Of a DNA stretch of 49,900 nucleotides, positions 33,704-42,940 are shown piece by piece. The position numbers and the translations under genes were made by a program. The DNA is from JAEZKC01 sp046538945. GTDB taxonomy: Bacteria > Fibrobacterota > Chitinivibrionia > Chitinivibrionales > Chitinispirillaceae. Position 1 is the first letter of the stretch. Each line of letters begins with the position of its first letter. The stretch lies in the NCBI GenBank assembly GCA_046538945.1, contig JBKHHW010000005.1, forward strand, positions 1 to 49,900, written 5' to 3'. The notes under the pieces were generated by a model. The model made no database searches and was not told the origin of the DNA. It saw only the letters and a list, made by a program, of their open reading frames with translations.

Positions 33704-35542
33704 ATGGGGCATGAACTACGCAGTTCTACAACGATCAAGGGACGCAGAATGGCCGGAGCCCGCAGTCTCTGGCGCGCAAACGGCATGACTGAGGAACAGA
33801 TGGGCAAGCCAATCATTGCCATAGTTAATTCGTTTACCCAGTTTGTTCCCGGACACGTCCATCTGCATACGATCGGTCAGCAGATTAAAAAGCTTATAGA
33901 AGCAAAGGGATGCTTTGCCGCGGAATTCGATACTATAGCCATCGATGACGGAATCGCTATGGGGCATGACGGGATGCTCTATTCACTCCCTTCGCGTGAT
34001 CTGATCGCAGACAGTGTCGAGTACATGGTGAACGCTCACAAAGCTGATGCCATGATCTGCATCTCCAATTGTGACAAAATCACTCCGGGAATGCTGATGG
34101 CAGCCATGCGGCTGAATATTCCCGCCGTTTTTGTTTCCGGGGGTCCGATGGAAGCCGGTGTGGTTGGAAAGAAAAAGTACGACCTTATCGATGCCATGGT
34201 GATGGCCGCCGATACGACCGTTTCCGACGAGGAGATCGATGCCGTGGAGCGTGCAGCCTGTCCCACCTGCGGTTCCTGTTCGGGTATGTTCACCGCCAAT
34301 TCCATGAACTGCCTCAATGAGGCCCTGGGGCTTGCTCTCCCTGGTAACGGCACTGTTCTGGCAACACATCGGAACCGTCTTTCACTGTTCGAGAATGCTG
34401 CAAATCTGATAATCGATATTGCCGATGCCTACTACAACAGGGGTGACGAATCGGTTCTGCCACGTTCTGTCGCAACAAAAAGTGCGTTTATGAATGCCAT
34501 GTCTCTGGATATTGCGATGGGCGGATCCACTAACACAGTGCTCCATCTGCTGGCTATAGCTCATGAGGCGGGTGTGGATTTCAGAATGGAAGATATTGAT
34601 CAGCTGTCAAGAAAGATTCCCGTGTTGTGCAAAGTGGCTCCCAATTCATCCTATCACATAGAGGATGTGAACCGGGCCGGAGGTATAATGGGAATTTTGG
34701 CCGAGCTTGCGCGGGCTGGTCTGATCGACACTTCGGTCTCCCGGGTCGATGCTCCTTCTCTGGGCGATGTGCTCAGGAGTTACGATTTACGCAGTCCTGA
34801 AGTAGGTGCTGAAGCCAAAGCTCTGTACAAAAGTGCTCCGGGAGCAGGCGAGAGAAATCTCGTTCTGGGATCTCAGAATAAAACTTATGAGGAACTGGAT
34901 CTCGACAGGGAAGAAGGATGCATACGGGATGTGGAGCATCCTTACTTCAAGGATGGCGGGCTGGCGGTTCTTTTCGGGAACATCGCCCGCAGAGGATGTA
35001 TCGTGAAGACTGCAGGCGTTGACGAATCGATCTTCAGGTTCAGCGGGACAGCGAAGGTGTATGATTCACAGGATGCTGCATGTCATGGTATTCTGGAAGG
35101 GGAGATCGAGGCGGGAGATGTAGTGGTCATCAGATATGAGGGACCGCGCGGAGGCCCCGGTATGCAGGAGATGCTCTATCCCACTTCATACATAAAATCC
35201 ATGCATCTTGGAAAACAGTGTGCTCTCATTACTGACGGCCGTTTTTCAGGCGGTACGTCGGGGCTTTCCATCGGCCACATATCTCCGGAAGCGGCCAGTG
35301 GTGGAGAGATCGGTCTTCTGCAGTCGGGGGACAAAATCGAAATCAACATCCCGGAACGCTCCATCAATGTTTTGGTAACCGAAGAAGAGCTTGAGAAGAG
35401 ACGTGAGAAAGAGCTTGCCAAAGGGAAAGAGGCCTTCAAGCCTTCTGGAAGGGAAAGAAACGTATCCCTCGCACTTAAAGCTTATTCTCTTTTTGCTGCA
35501 TCGGCGGACAGAGGTGCGGTGAGAATACTGCCGGAAGAATAA
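33704..35542 (+). CDS. ilvD: dihydroxy-acid dehydratase
   Basis: 612 residues, full length. ICISNCDKITPGMLMAAMRLNIP and ACPTCGSCSGMFTANSMNCLNEALGLALPGNGT carry the iron-sulphur cysteines and the substrate site; the C-terminus has GPRGGPGMQEMLYPTSYI and ALITDGRFSGGTSGLSIGHISPEA. AGGAG precedes ATG by eight bases. It catalyses the third common step of valine, leucine and isoleucine synthesis. It stands alone, without ilvC/ilvB neighbours. Confidence 0.95.
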   Translation: MGHELRSSTTIKGRRMAGARSLWRANGMTEEQMGKPIIAIVNSFTQFVPGHVHLHTIGQQIKKLIEAKGCFAAEFDTIAIDDGIAMGHDGMLYSLPSRDLIADSVEYMVNAHKADAMICISNCDKITPGMLMAAMRLNIPAVFVSGGPMEAGVVGKKKYDLIDAMVMAADTTVSDEEIDAVERAACPTCGSCSGMFTANSMNCLNEALGLALPGNGTVLATHRNRLSLFENAANLIIDIADAYYNRGDESVLPRSVATKSAFMNAMSLDIAMGGSTNTVLHLLAIAHEAGVDFRMEDIDQLSRKIPVLCKVAPNSSYHIEDVNRAGGIMGILAELARAGLIDTSVSRVDAPSLGDVLRSYDLRSPEVGAEAKALYKSAPGAGERNLVLGSQNKTYEELDLDREEGCIRDVEHPYFKDGGLAVLFGNIARRGCIVKTAGVDESIFRFSGTAKVYDSQDAACHGILEGEIEAGDVVVIRYEGPRGGPGMQEMLYPTSYIKSMHLGKQCALITDGRFSGGTSGLSIGHISPEAASGGEIGLLQSGDKIEINIPERSINVLVTEEELEKRREKELAKGKEAFKPSGRERNVSLALKAYSLFAASADRGAVRILPEE

Positions 35543-35938
35543 GAGCCGCCGTATGAAAGAATCTGTTGCAAGATTGCTGACCGGGTGTCTTGAGAGCACC
35601 CGGATCTTGAGGTCTGTCGTGAGGCTGTCTGCGATGTTCTGATGTGTGCACCCTCGGAGATTACCCCTCCATATCCAGGAGATGCACCTGGTTATGTATC
35701 ATACTGTTTGCGCCATGGTTGAGGCGGAACTTTTCTCCTGATCAATATTTACTTGTGGTTATCATGATGGTGGAATGCGGCAGTGTGAATTGCCGTGTTT
35801 TTCAGTGCGTTTGTCATGATTTGTAATCTGCTCCGCGGCTTTAGCCATTCTCCTTAATCACTCCTTTGTTGTGGCATATCCTTTGCGCTTTCTGAACAGC
35901 AGGGGCCTTGTTAAACTGCTGGTACAGGGGGGTGGGTT
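35543..35938. other. gene-free stretch between ilvD and the C25 protease gene
   Basis: About 396 bases without a supported gene. A 7-bp GC stem 35581-35587/35597-35603 follows ilvD but has no U-tract. A second hairpin 35778-35782/35791-35795 is followed by a T-rich run and could be the real terminator. I could not pick a convincing promoter for the protease gene. Confidence 0.5.
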
Positions 35939-37759
35939 ATGAAGCGTTTGGGAGTAATTGCGCTGGTGTTTCTTTCCGGGCTTGCACACGGGGGACCATT
36001 CGACATCGAGAATTTCAGAGACCGGTACAACCGCTGTGACTATCTGGTAGTCACTCCGCAGGTTTTCACCGAACAGGCGGAGCGGCTTGTGGAGCACAGA
36101 AACAGTTTCCAGCAGGATGACGTGCACAATGCGAGGCTGGCGAAAACGGAGGACTTGATCAGGGAATTCAGCGCAAGCGGCACCTCCGCTCCTCACGAGG
36201 CGCTCTGGCGCGCTTTCCAGTATGCCTACAACAACTGGTACGAACCGCTTCGGTACATTGTGCTGATCGGTTCCGATTCCATTCACTGGGACAGCACTGG
36301 TGTTGTGTTGACCAGTTACGGACTGATGCCTTCCTTTCATAACGGCTACTATGTCTACTATTCAGCTCACAGGGACACATTTGTCCAGTACTCGGATGAC
36401 TACTATCTGACTGTAGACCGGACAAATCCGCTTCCTGCATTGAGACCTGACTACAATCTCCGTATCAGCATAGGAAGAATCCCCTGTGAGACTTCAGAAC
36501 AGCTGGGCAATTATATTGACAAGGTGATTCGGTATGATTACTCTTTTGAATATGGTCCGCGTGGGAACCGGGCACTGCTTCTTGCGGACGATACACGGCA
36601 GGGGTCTTCATCGGATCCGCTCAGGTTTTCACACTTCACTTCGGCTGAAACGATAGCCCGCGAAACGGCTCTTAAGCAGTTCGAATTGACAAAATTGTAT
36701 CTTTCCATGTATGATGTAAACGAAAACTACCGTCACGAGGAAGCCCGTCAGGTGTTCCTTAACGAGATTAACCGCGGTCAGAAATGGGTGCTGTTTTTCG
36801 GACACGGGTGTCCTGCATACGTTTCGGATGAGGTGACGGTTCATGCCAACGATGTCGATCATTTCGCACAGGAATCCGAACCGTTCTTCTTCTACTCCTT
36901 CTCCTGCAGAAACGGAGCCTATCACATTCCCTACCAGGAATCCATGGCCAAACGCTTTCTGTTCAAGGGAAGGGGCGGGGCACTGGCTTTTGTGGCCAGC
37001 ACTGCACTGGAATACAGTACACCAAGCCTGTATTTCGCAAGGTATCTCTTCAGCGTTCTCGACACAGTTCCGGATGTTAGCATAGGCAGGATGACGCTTC
37101 TGGCAAAGCGCAATGCGCACAACATGGGAGTGCAGTATTATCACCTCCTGGGTGATCCGGCGATTCGTGCTGGGGGAAGGAGAACAAGCCCGGCACTGTC
37201 GTTTAGCGGAGGTAATCTGTCGGTGCAGGTGAATGAAAGTTTTTTCAGCAGCGGCACTTATTATCTGACAGTATCTTCCATTGACACACTCAGGCTTCCT
37301 GAAGATACCGCCCGTTCGTATGTCGACGGAAGAATCCTTTATACAGAAGAAAAAGAGGGCGGCAGTGTTGTGGACTTTGACCTTTCGGCTTTTTCCGAAC
37401 AGCAGGTGAAGGTCTTTGTGTATGTTACCGACGGGAATGCAGAGGGGCGGGCGGATACATCATTGATCTTGGAAAACTCTTCGGCGGCGCTTCCCAGAAT
37501 CGCTTCTGTACCAGGAGAAGTACGGATCCAGAACAGGGGAGGACAGCTCCGGGTTCATTATACCGCCCGCGAGCGGGGTGTATCAGTCAGTCTGGTGATG
37601 TTTGACTTGAGGGGACGGAAAATTTTCGAGAACACACTCAGTTCCCCCTCCTTTCTTCTCGATCTCAAAAAACAGGGGATTGGTCCGGGCAATTATCTGC
37701 TGAGAGTGAAGGAGGGTGAAAGGACGGTAGCCCAGAGAGGTCTGATGCTTGTTCACTAG
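35939..37759 (+). CDS. secreted C25 (gingipain-family) cysteine protease with type-A-sorting-like C-terminus
   Basis: 606 residues with a signal peptide (MKRLGVIALVFLSGLAHG). The C25 catalytic pair is visible: H289 in LFFGHG and C323 in YSFSCRNGAY, 34 residues apart as in gingipains. The domain ends near NMGVQYYHLLGDPAIR (about 400-415). The last ~85 residues look like a type A sorting domain of type IX secretion: a strand-rich module with SLVMFDLRGRKIFEN, then GPGNYLLRVKEGERTVAQRGLMLVH. The N-terminal region is unusual in lacking the long propeptide of PorU or Rgp. It is monocistronic. Its substrate and whether it is exported by T9SS are not known from the sequence. Confidence 0.8.
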   Translation: MKRLGVIALVFLSGLAHGGPFDIENFRDRYNRCDYLVVTPQVFTEQAERLVEHRNSFQQDDVHNARLAKTEDLIREFSASGTSAPHEALWRAFQYAYNNWYEPLRYIVLIGSDSIHWDSTGVVLTSYGLMPSFHNGYYVYYSAHRDTFVQYSDDYYLTVDRTNPLPALRPDYNLRISIGRIPCETSEQLGNYIDKVIRYDYSFEYGPRGNRALLLADDTRQGSSSDPLRFSHFTSAETIARETALKQFELTKLYLSMYDVNENYRHEEARQVFLNEINRGQKWVLFFGHGCPAYVSDEVTVHANDVDHFAQESEPFFFYSFSCRNGAYHIPYQESMAKRFLFKGRGGALAFVASTALEYSTPSLYFARYLFSVLDTVPDVSIGRMTLLAKRNAHNMGVQYYHLLGDPAIRAGGRRTSPALSFSGGNLSVQVNESFFSSGTYYLTVSSIDTLRLPEDTARSYVDGRILYTEEKEGGSVVDFDLSAFSEQQVKVFVYVTDGNAEGRADTSLILENSSAALPRIASVPGEVRIQNRGGQLRVHYTARERGVSVSLVMFDLRGRKIFENTLSSPSFLLDLKKQGIGPGNYLLRVKEGERTVAQRGLMLVH

Positions 37760-37793
37760 GTGGTTTGTGGAATACGTAGAGTTCAATGCAGGG

Positions 37794-37817
37794 GATCCTG
37801 ATCTGGTGATCAGGATC
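37794..37817. terminator. terminator-like hairpin after the C25 protease gene
   Basis: Perfect 9-bp stem 37794-37802/37809-37817 with a six-base loop, followed on the plus strand by TCTCTTT. Confidence 0.6.
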
Positions 37818-37897
37818 TCTCTTTAGTCTGAGGGGAAAGAATTTTGAAGAGTGTTTTTATTCAGCAGAAAAGAGATGCGGGAGGGTGAAATTCTGGC

Positions 37898-38053
37898 CTA
37901 ATTGTTTTCCCGACGCTTGTGACTGTTGCGCCATCGTTCCGCGTTTTCTTTGATCCAGATCAGTGCCGCGTTGTCCACATCCACTTTTTTGCCCTGATTT
38001 GTCAGGCGCTGGTGGAACTTTTTGATTTCTTCAATCTGCAGCTCATTGTCCAT
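37898..38053 (-). CDS. 51-residue conserved-looking small protein
   Basis: A minus-strand frame from ATG (38051-38053) to TAG (37898-37900), with AGGA seven bases upstream. The product starts MDNELQIEEIKKFHQ, has VDVDNAALIWIKENAERW in the middle, and ends basic (NSHKRRENN). It is predicted to be helical and amphipathic, with a Trp-containing helix that fits small regulatory or DNA-binding-like proteins, but I assign no function. Codon use looks coding and the frame matches its ribosome-binding site, so I take it as a real gene missed by length cut-offs. Confidence 0.6.
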   Translation of the reverse strand: MDNELQIEEIKKFHQRLTNQGKKVDVDNAALIWIKENAERWRNSHKRRENN

Positions 38054-38113
38054 AACTGGGTCCTTTATTACTTTTATCGGTGACTCTATCCAGAAACTGA
38101 AACGGAACCGGAA

Positions 38114-40003
38114 ATGAAAATTAGAAATCGATCGGAACTGAAACTAATCCCGCAAGTTCGCAATCTGCGCCTTGGAGAAGGTTGCCTGAAAACTTCCGAC
38201 CTTGACGCGATCTTGATTCCCAAAGCTGACGAACATTACATCCGCAGCGCTACATTTGTTAAAGAAAATATATTCGGTATCTGCGGCATCAAAGTATCTC
38301 CAACTTCCAGCCGGCACTGCAGGTCGCCGCTTGAACTGCGCTACACTGGCATTTCTGATAGCGAAGAGTATGAACTGCATGTTGCGGAAAACCGGGTACT
38401 GATTGAGGGAAAATCACCGGTGGGGCTTTTTCGAGGGGCTCAGACATTCGTACAGTTGTTCAGAAACTGTCCCGATGCAGTTCCTTGTCTGGAAATAAGT
38501 GATTCGCCGGATTTTCCCGTGAGGGGGTTTTACCATGATGTGACACGTGGGAAAGTGCCTCGACTGGATACTTTGAAGGAACTGGCCGATATACTTTCAT
38601 TTTACAAGATAAATCAGCTTCAGCTCTACATAGAGCACACATTCGCTTTCCGTGATATACCTCAGCTGTGGGTGGATAAGGATCCGATCACACCCGAAGA
38701 CATTCTCGAACTCGACAAATACTGTCGGGACCGGTACATCGATCTGGTTCCCTCACTTGCCACATTCGGCCATCTTTACGAGCTGTTGAGATTGAAACGG
38801 TTCGAGCATCTGAACGAACTGCAGATCAGAGCTTCCCAACTGCCTCGGAATTTGTGGGACCGGATGGCTCATTACACTCTCGATGTGAGTAACCCTGAAA
38901 GCTTTCTGCTTGTGAAGAGCATGATTGAGGAGTTTCTGCCGCTTTTCTCTTCCCCTTATTTCAATATCTGCTGCGATGAGACATTCGATCTCGGCAAAGG
39001 GAAGAATGCCGAAAGGACAAAAAAGGAGGGGGCCGGCAGATTGTATGTGGAATTTGTAAAAAAAATCATGAAGGTTGTTACCGACAGTGGCAAAAAGCCG
39101 ATGCTCTGGGGTGATATTGTCGTGAAGTATCCCGATATGATTCCCGAACTGTCTGACGATGCTGTTTTCCTCAACTGGGACTATACTCCCGAGGTTAGCA
39201 GTTCGGCCGTGGATCTCTTTCGAAAGGCGGGGGTAAAGCAGTATGTATGCCCGGGAGTGCAGGGCTGGAGCAGATTCTCCAATGATCTTAATCGCGCCTG
39301 CACCAATATTTCCAGGCTTGTGAGATTCGGAAAGGCGGCAGAAGCCTGCGGGGTTCTAAATACCGATTGGGGTGACTGTGCCCATGTTAATTTTCTGGCA
39401 AACTCTTTTCACGGGCTAGCTTTCGGTGCAGCTTTGTCCTGGAGAGCGCAGGATGGAGATGATTTGCACGATTTTGACACCAGGTTCACTTTTCTTCAGT
39501 GGGGAATCGGGAACGGGAGGCCAGCCTCTTTGCTAAGGGAACTTGGTGAACTCTGTTTTTATCATTTCGGAAACCTGTACGCTTGGGTTACCAGAAAGGA
39601 TTGCCTCTGGAATAAAGAGGAGCAGGTTGAGAAAATGGATGTCTCGGACCTTTGCCTGAAATATTCAAGGGCATTAGAGCTGGTGGGGGAGCTGGAAATG
39701 CTCAGGTGTAGCCAATCCGATAGACCGGTACGATTGGACTTTGATGAGTTTGTCTGGAGTGCCCGGGTTACTGCATGGATTCTTGCGCTTCTGGCATTCA
39801 AGAAAAAGTATGAGTTCTTACAGATTGGGATCGACGAACCAGTGAATCCGGAACAGCTGATAAGAGACGGTTATCTTCTGGTGATCGACTTTAAATCTCT
39901 ATGGCGCAGACGCAACAGAGAATCGGAACTGAGAGATGTGGTGGCCACGTTTGTTGGTGCCTTGAACCGCATCGAGGAGATTAGCCACAGTCGGGGCAGC
40001 TGA
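38114..40003 (+). CDS. cytoplasmic GH20 beta-N-acetylhexosaminidase-like enzyme
   Basis: 629 residues. An N-terminal GH20b-like domain (about 10-115, with YELHVAENRVLIEGKSPVGLFRGAQTFVQL) precedes the barrel, which begins at SPDFPVRGFYHDVTRGKVP (about 134). The catalytic Asp-Glu pair of GH20 is D288-E289 in NICCDETFDLG; the following barrel strands contain MLWGDIVVKYPD and VFLNWDY. No signal peptide is present, so it acts inside the cell. The C-terminal ~150 residues are helical and not typical. The next gene is a YhcH-family protein, which fits catabolism of an amino-sugar oligosaccharide taken up whole; the substrate is inferred only from family. Confidence 0.8.
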   Translation: MKIRNRSELKLIPQVRNLRLGEGCLKTSDLDAILIPKADEHYIRSATFVKENIFGICGIKVSPTSSRHCRSPLELRYTGISDSEEYELHVAENRVLIEGKSPVGLFRGAQTFVQLFRNCPDAVPCLEISDSPDFPVRGFYHDVTRGKVPRLDTLKELADILSFYKINQLQLYIEHTFAFRDIPQLWVDKDPITPEDILELDKYCRDRYIDLVPSLATFGHLYELLRLKRFEHLNELQIRASQLPRNLWDRMAHYTLDVSNPESFLLVKSMIEEFLPLFSSPYFNICCDETFDLGKGKNAERTKKEGAGRLYVEFVKKIMKVVTDSGKKPMLWGDIVVKYPDMIPELSDDAVFLNWDYTPEVSSSAVDLFRKAGVKQYVCPGVQGWSRFSNDLNRACTNISRLVRFGKAAEACGVLNTDWGDCAHVNFLANSFHGLAFGAALSWRAQDGDDLHDFDTRFTFLQWGIGNGRPASLLRELGELCFYHFGNLYAWVTRKDCLWNKEEQVEKMDVSDLCLKYSRALELVGELEMLRCSQSDRPVRLDFDEFVWSARVTAWILALLAFKKKYEFLQIGIDEPVNPEQLIRDGYLLVIDFKSLWRRRNRESELRDVVATFVGALNRIEEISHSRGS

Positions 40004-40076
40004 TAAGTTTTGGGGATGGAACGGCGATTGCATATTTCTGAATGAGCGAGCCCGATCAGTGTTCTGGAGGTAATGA

Positions 40077-40529
40077 ATGATTCTGGATCAGCTTGAGAAC
40101 ATGCACAAATACGTGAGAATCCATCCGGCGTTAATGGCAGCTTTGGAGTTTCTGGAGACTACCGATCTGGATGGTTTCACATCGGGGCGGAGAAACATTT
40201 CCGGTGAGCGGATTTACGCTCTGGCCACTACAGGAAAGGGTAAGGGGCTGGCCGATGCCAGACTTGAGGCTCACAGGCGTTACATAGATATCCAGTATGC
40301 GGTTTCCGGCATCGACAACATCGGCTGGAAATCCCTCTCGAGGTGCCGTAGCCCCTATGGCGAATACGACAGCGCAGCAGATGTGGCTTTCTATTCCGAT
40401 GCACCGGATACCTGGTTCGGTTTGGTTCCGGGAACTTTTGCCGTCTTTTTCCCCGAGGATGCTCATGCACCGCTGGCGGTGAACGGGCTTCTTCACAAGG
40501 TGGTGGTTAAACTCCTGCTGGACTGGTGA
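40077..40529 (+). CDS. YhcH/YjgK/YiaL family protein
   Basis: 150 residues, a single cupin-like domain. Family motifs are LEAHRRYIDIQYAVSG near 62-77 and FAVFFPEDAHAPLAVNG near 121-137, whose His/Glu residues bind metal. Members are linked to sialic-acid, beta-galactoside or other sugar catabolism, perhaps as anomerases. GGAGGT lies upstream of ATG 40077. It starts 73 bases after the GH20 gene, which suggests a shared transcript and a role on the released sugar. Confidence 0.85.
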   Translation: MILDQLENMHKYVRIHPALMAALEFLETTDLDGFTSGRRNISGERIYALATTGKGKGLADARLEAHRRYIDIQYAVSGIDNIGWKSLSRCRSPYGEYDSAADVAFYSDAPDTWFGLVPGTFAVFFPEDAHAPLAVNGLLHKVVVKLLLDW

Positions 40530-40622
40530 ATTCTTTTCCGTTTCGAACACCTCTATTTATTTTATCCCTGCTTGGCGGTTTTCGAACAGAATGGTTTTTC
40601 CGGAAAACAGATTGGATTCGTT

Positions 40623-41048
40623 ATGGTTTCTTCCGATAGGATAGTAGAGCAGGCGGGAGCTGTTGTGTACACAGTTCAGGACGGCAGTATTACTGTTCTC
40701 ACTGTGCGCTCGAAAAAGAATCCCTCGCAGAGAATTTTCCCCAAGGGACACATAGAAGAGGGGGAGAGCGATACTGCTGCGGCGGAGCGTGAGCTTCTGG
40801 AGGAGGCCGGCGTGCGTGGAAAGAGAATCGGCTTCGGGGGCACAAGAATGTTCGATTTCAGAGGCAAGAGGTACCGGGTGAGATATCACGTTTTCCGCTA
40901 CGGAGCTGTCGCGCACGAGGGGGAGCCGGGGCGGGAGCCGGAGTTCAGTACGGTGGAGCAGACCCTGGGAATTCTTCCTTTCCAAGACTTGAAGGAACTT
41001 TTGGTTCAGTGTCTTGAGGTAATAAAGCGGCGGGAGGAGTTGGAGTGA
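40623..41048 (+). CDS. Nudix hydrolase
   Basis: 141 residues from ATG 40623; a frame start at 40572 adds 17 residues without a ribosome site. The Nudix box is complete: GHIEEGE, then seven residues, then RELLEEAGV (about 41-63 of this start). The KNPSQRIFPKG segment just before it and the small size resemble diadenosine-polyphosphate or NTP-cleaving members, but the substrate is not fixed. It follows the YhcH gene by 93 bases. Confidence 0.85.
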   Translation: MVSSDRIVEQAGAVVYTVQDGSITVLTVRSKKNPSQRIFPKGHIEEGESDTAAAERELLEEAGVRGKRIGFGGTRMFDFRGKRYRVRYHVFRYGAVAHEGEPGREPEFSTVEQTLGILPFQDLKELLVQCLEVIKRREELE

Positions 41049-41218
41049 TCCAGCGTTTTCAGGTTTTTCGTTTTCGATTTTCCTGAATTACTCGCTTCAG
41101 ATTCCCGCACAGCTGAAAAATGCCCGGCGAATCAAGGCTGGTCCGGGGGGCAGGTGAGCGCTTCTGGGTCAGATTCTCTCCACCTCCTCCGATTCTGTGT
41201 CCTTACCTCTGCTCCAGG

Positions 41219-41247
41219 TTGATATTTCCCTGATATTTCGTTATAAT
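41219..41247 (+). promoter_or_regulatory. sigma70-type promoter for the HD-GYP gene
   Basis: TTGATA (41219-41224), 17-base spacer, perfect TATAAT (41242-41247), 61 bases before the start codon. The rest of 41049-41218 shows nothing notable. Confidence 0.65.
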
Positions 41248-41308
41248 GTGAAATACAGCTCTGAATATCGCGGTGCAGTCGTATTCACACACAGCCAGAG
41301 GACAGTTG

Positions 41309-42526
41309 ATGAAAATATCGGTAGATGAGCTTATCCCCGGAATGTTCGTAGGGGATGTTTTCAACGATCGGGGGGTGTTGCTCTATTCTGCTGAGGCGTT
41401 GATTACAGATGAAAGCCAGATTCTCAAACTGAAGAACCACGGGGTCAGGACCGTTTATATCTATCCCGAAAAAGGGAGCTCGGTTCACTCCGCCCCCGTT
41501 CCAGCGGATGAAACTCCCGCAGAAGAGCTGAAAGTCGCCCGTGATTATCTGAGTCAGCTCAAAAGGGCTCGCAAGGTGTATCTGGGAGCGGTTTCTGTTA
41601 CTCAGCAGGTGGCAAATTCTATTGTTCAAGCCAAACCTTTTGACCCTCGCATTATACAGTATGCAGACCGGTTTGTGGATGAGGTGCTGCGGAGTCCCGA
41701 TGTTTTTCTGGCGGTCTGCAGAATGAAGAATTCTGATGAGCGTCTCTATATCCATTCAGTGAATGTGGCTGTTCTGACTGCTTCCGCGGCTCAGTATCTG
41801 AGTTATTCACAGCAGGATATCACACAGTGTGTCATAGGGGCTCTGCTTCATGATCTGGGTATGGTAAAAATCCCCCGAGAGCTTCGGGAGAAAGGGAGGG
41901 GACTTACAGCCGCCGAATACGCACTGGTTAAAAAACATCCCCTCTGGGGTCTTGAGATGCTCAGCGGTATGGGAGAGTTTCCCGAACTGTCCAAAAAAGT
42001 AGTGGCTCAGCATCATGAAAGGTTAAACGGTAGCGGTTATCCCCATCGCCTGAAGGGGGAGCAGGTACTGGAGTATTCCTTTATTTGTGCTATTGCTGAT
42101 GTGTATGACACGTTGGTGACCGCTACGTCTTCCCGTCCCTCGTGCCTTCCTCAGGAGGCTTTGGCTCTTATTTTTCAGGGTGCGGGAGAGGAGTATCCGA
42201 AGGAGCTGGTCGAGGTGTTCACCAGATTTCTGGGAATCTATCCCGTGGGCAGCTTTGTGAAACTTGAATCAGGTGAAATGGGCCTGGTGATAAAGAACAA
42301 CCGCCACAGTCTTCTCACACCTTCTTTGATTATCTGCCATGATAAGCGGGGAAAAAGACTTAAAAAGCCGTTTTTCAGGGATCTATCCGCTCCTCGTTTC
42401 GAATCCACTCCCATGCCGTGGCGAATAGAGCAGTCGCTCAATCCGACCTCTTATGGGATCGAAATGGATATGGTCCAGGATTGGTTGAGTGGTAAAGCCT
42501 GCTCTGCGGAAACCACAATGGTTTGA
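41309..42526 (+). CDS. HD-GYP protein with DUF3391, probable c-di-GMP phosphodiesterase
   Basis: 405 residues from ATG 41309 (GAGG seven bases upstream); the frame's 12 upstream codons lie before this site. DUF3391 fills about 1-110 (KISVDELIPGMFVGDVFNDRG). The HD-GYP domain follows (about 125-320) with HSVNVAVLT, the HD pair H181-D182 (ALLHDLGMVKIP), HHERLNGSGYP (H235, H236, G243-Y244-P245) and AIADVYDTLV. All metal ligands and the GYP motif are intact, so c-di-GMP hydrolysis in the cytoplasm is likely. The C-terminal ~80 residues are a beta-rich module. Confidence 0.9.
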   Translation: MKISVDELIPGMFVGDVFNDRGVLLYSAEALITDESQILKLKNHGVRTVYIYPEKGSSVHSAPVPADETPAEELKVARDYLSQLKRARKVYLGAVSVTQQVANSIVQAKPFDPRIIQYADRFVDEVLRSPDVFLAVCRMKNSDERLYIHSVNVAVLTASAAQYLSYSQQDITQCVIGALLHDLGMVKIPRELREKGRGLTAAEYALVKKHPLWGLEMLSGMGEFPELSKKVVAQHHERLNGSGYPHRLKGEQVLEYSFICAIADVYDTLVTATSSRPSCLPQEALALIFQGAGEEYPKELVEVFTRFLGIYPVGSFVKLESGEMGLVIKNNRHSLLTPSLIICHDKRGKRLKKPFFRDLSAPRFESTPMPWRIEQSLNPTSYGIEMDMVQDWLSGKACSAETTMV

Positions 42527-42556
42527 ATGCTACTGAATCTGTAAGAAGAGAATAAA

Positions 42557-42643
42557 CGGAGGGGAGAGGATTTGAACCTCCGGTAGGGTTACCCCTACGC
42601 AGGTTTAGCAAACCTGTGCCTTAAGCCGCTCGGCCACCCCTCC
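42557..42643 (-). tRNA. tRNA-Ser (anticodon GCU)
   Basis: 87 nt. The acceptor stem is GGAGGGG/CCCCTCC with discriminator G; the anticodon stem-loop AGGTTTGCTAAACCT gives GCU, reading AGC/AGU. The long variable arm (GTAGGGGTAACCCTAC) is the class II mark of serine tRNA, and the T-loop GGTTCAAATCC is standard. CCA is not encoded. Confidence 0.95.
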
Positions 42644-42660
42644 AAATATCGAGGAAATTT

Positions 42661-42688
42661 AATATAATATATTTCATTCAATATTCAA
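42661..42688 (-). promoter_or_regulatory. probable promoter of the tRNA-Ser gene
   Basis: On the minus strand TTGAAT (42683-42688), 16-base spacer, TATATT (42661-42666), ending 17 bases before the tRNA 5' end. Confidence 0.45.
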
Positions 42689-42940
42689 CAATATTTTCTG
42701 TCTTTATCTTCAATAATGTACATTCCAATACGTCTGATATATATAAAAAAATTAGCTGTTTCGGAAATGTCACAAATTACTATTTTTTTTTAATGTTATC
42801 AATTTAACTTTAATATATAATTAAGTTAAACAGATCTGTAGCTGATTTTCTTAGCTATTACATCCGTTCGGATATGTTTTATTTTGTAAAATCAATCTGT
42901 TATAATCTTTCGTTTTCTATAGAGGACTCATACAATCTGT
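42689..42940. other. very AT-rich spacer before the phosphorylase gene
   Basis: About 250 bases, far richer in A+T than the surroundings, with no gene. TATAAT at 42901-42906 is a possible -10 for the phosphorylase operon, but no good -35 lies at the right distance, and the GAGG at 42922 is too far from ATG 42941 for a normal ribosome site. Confidence 0.5.

Noticed and set aside
35644..35826. 60-codon plus-strand frame after ilvD
   Set aside because: Cys/Trp-rich random-looking product with no ribosome-binding site; overlaps a hairpin.
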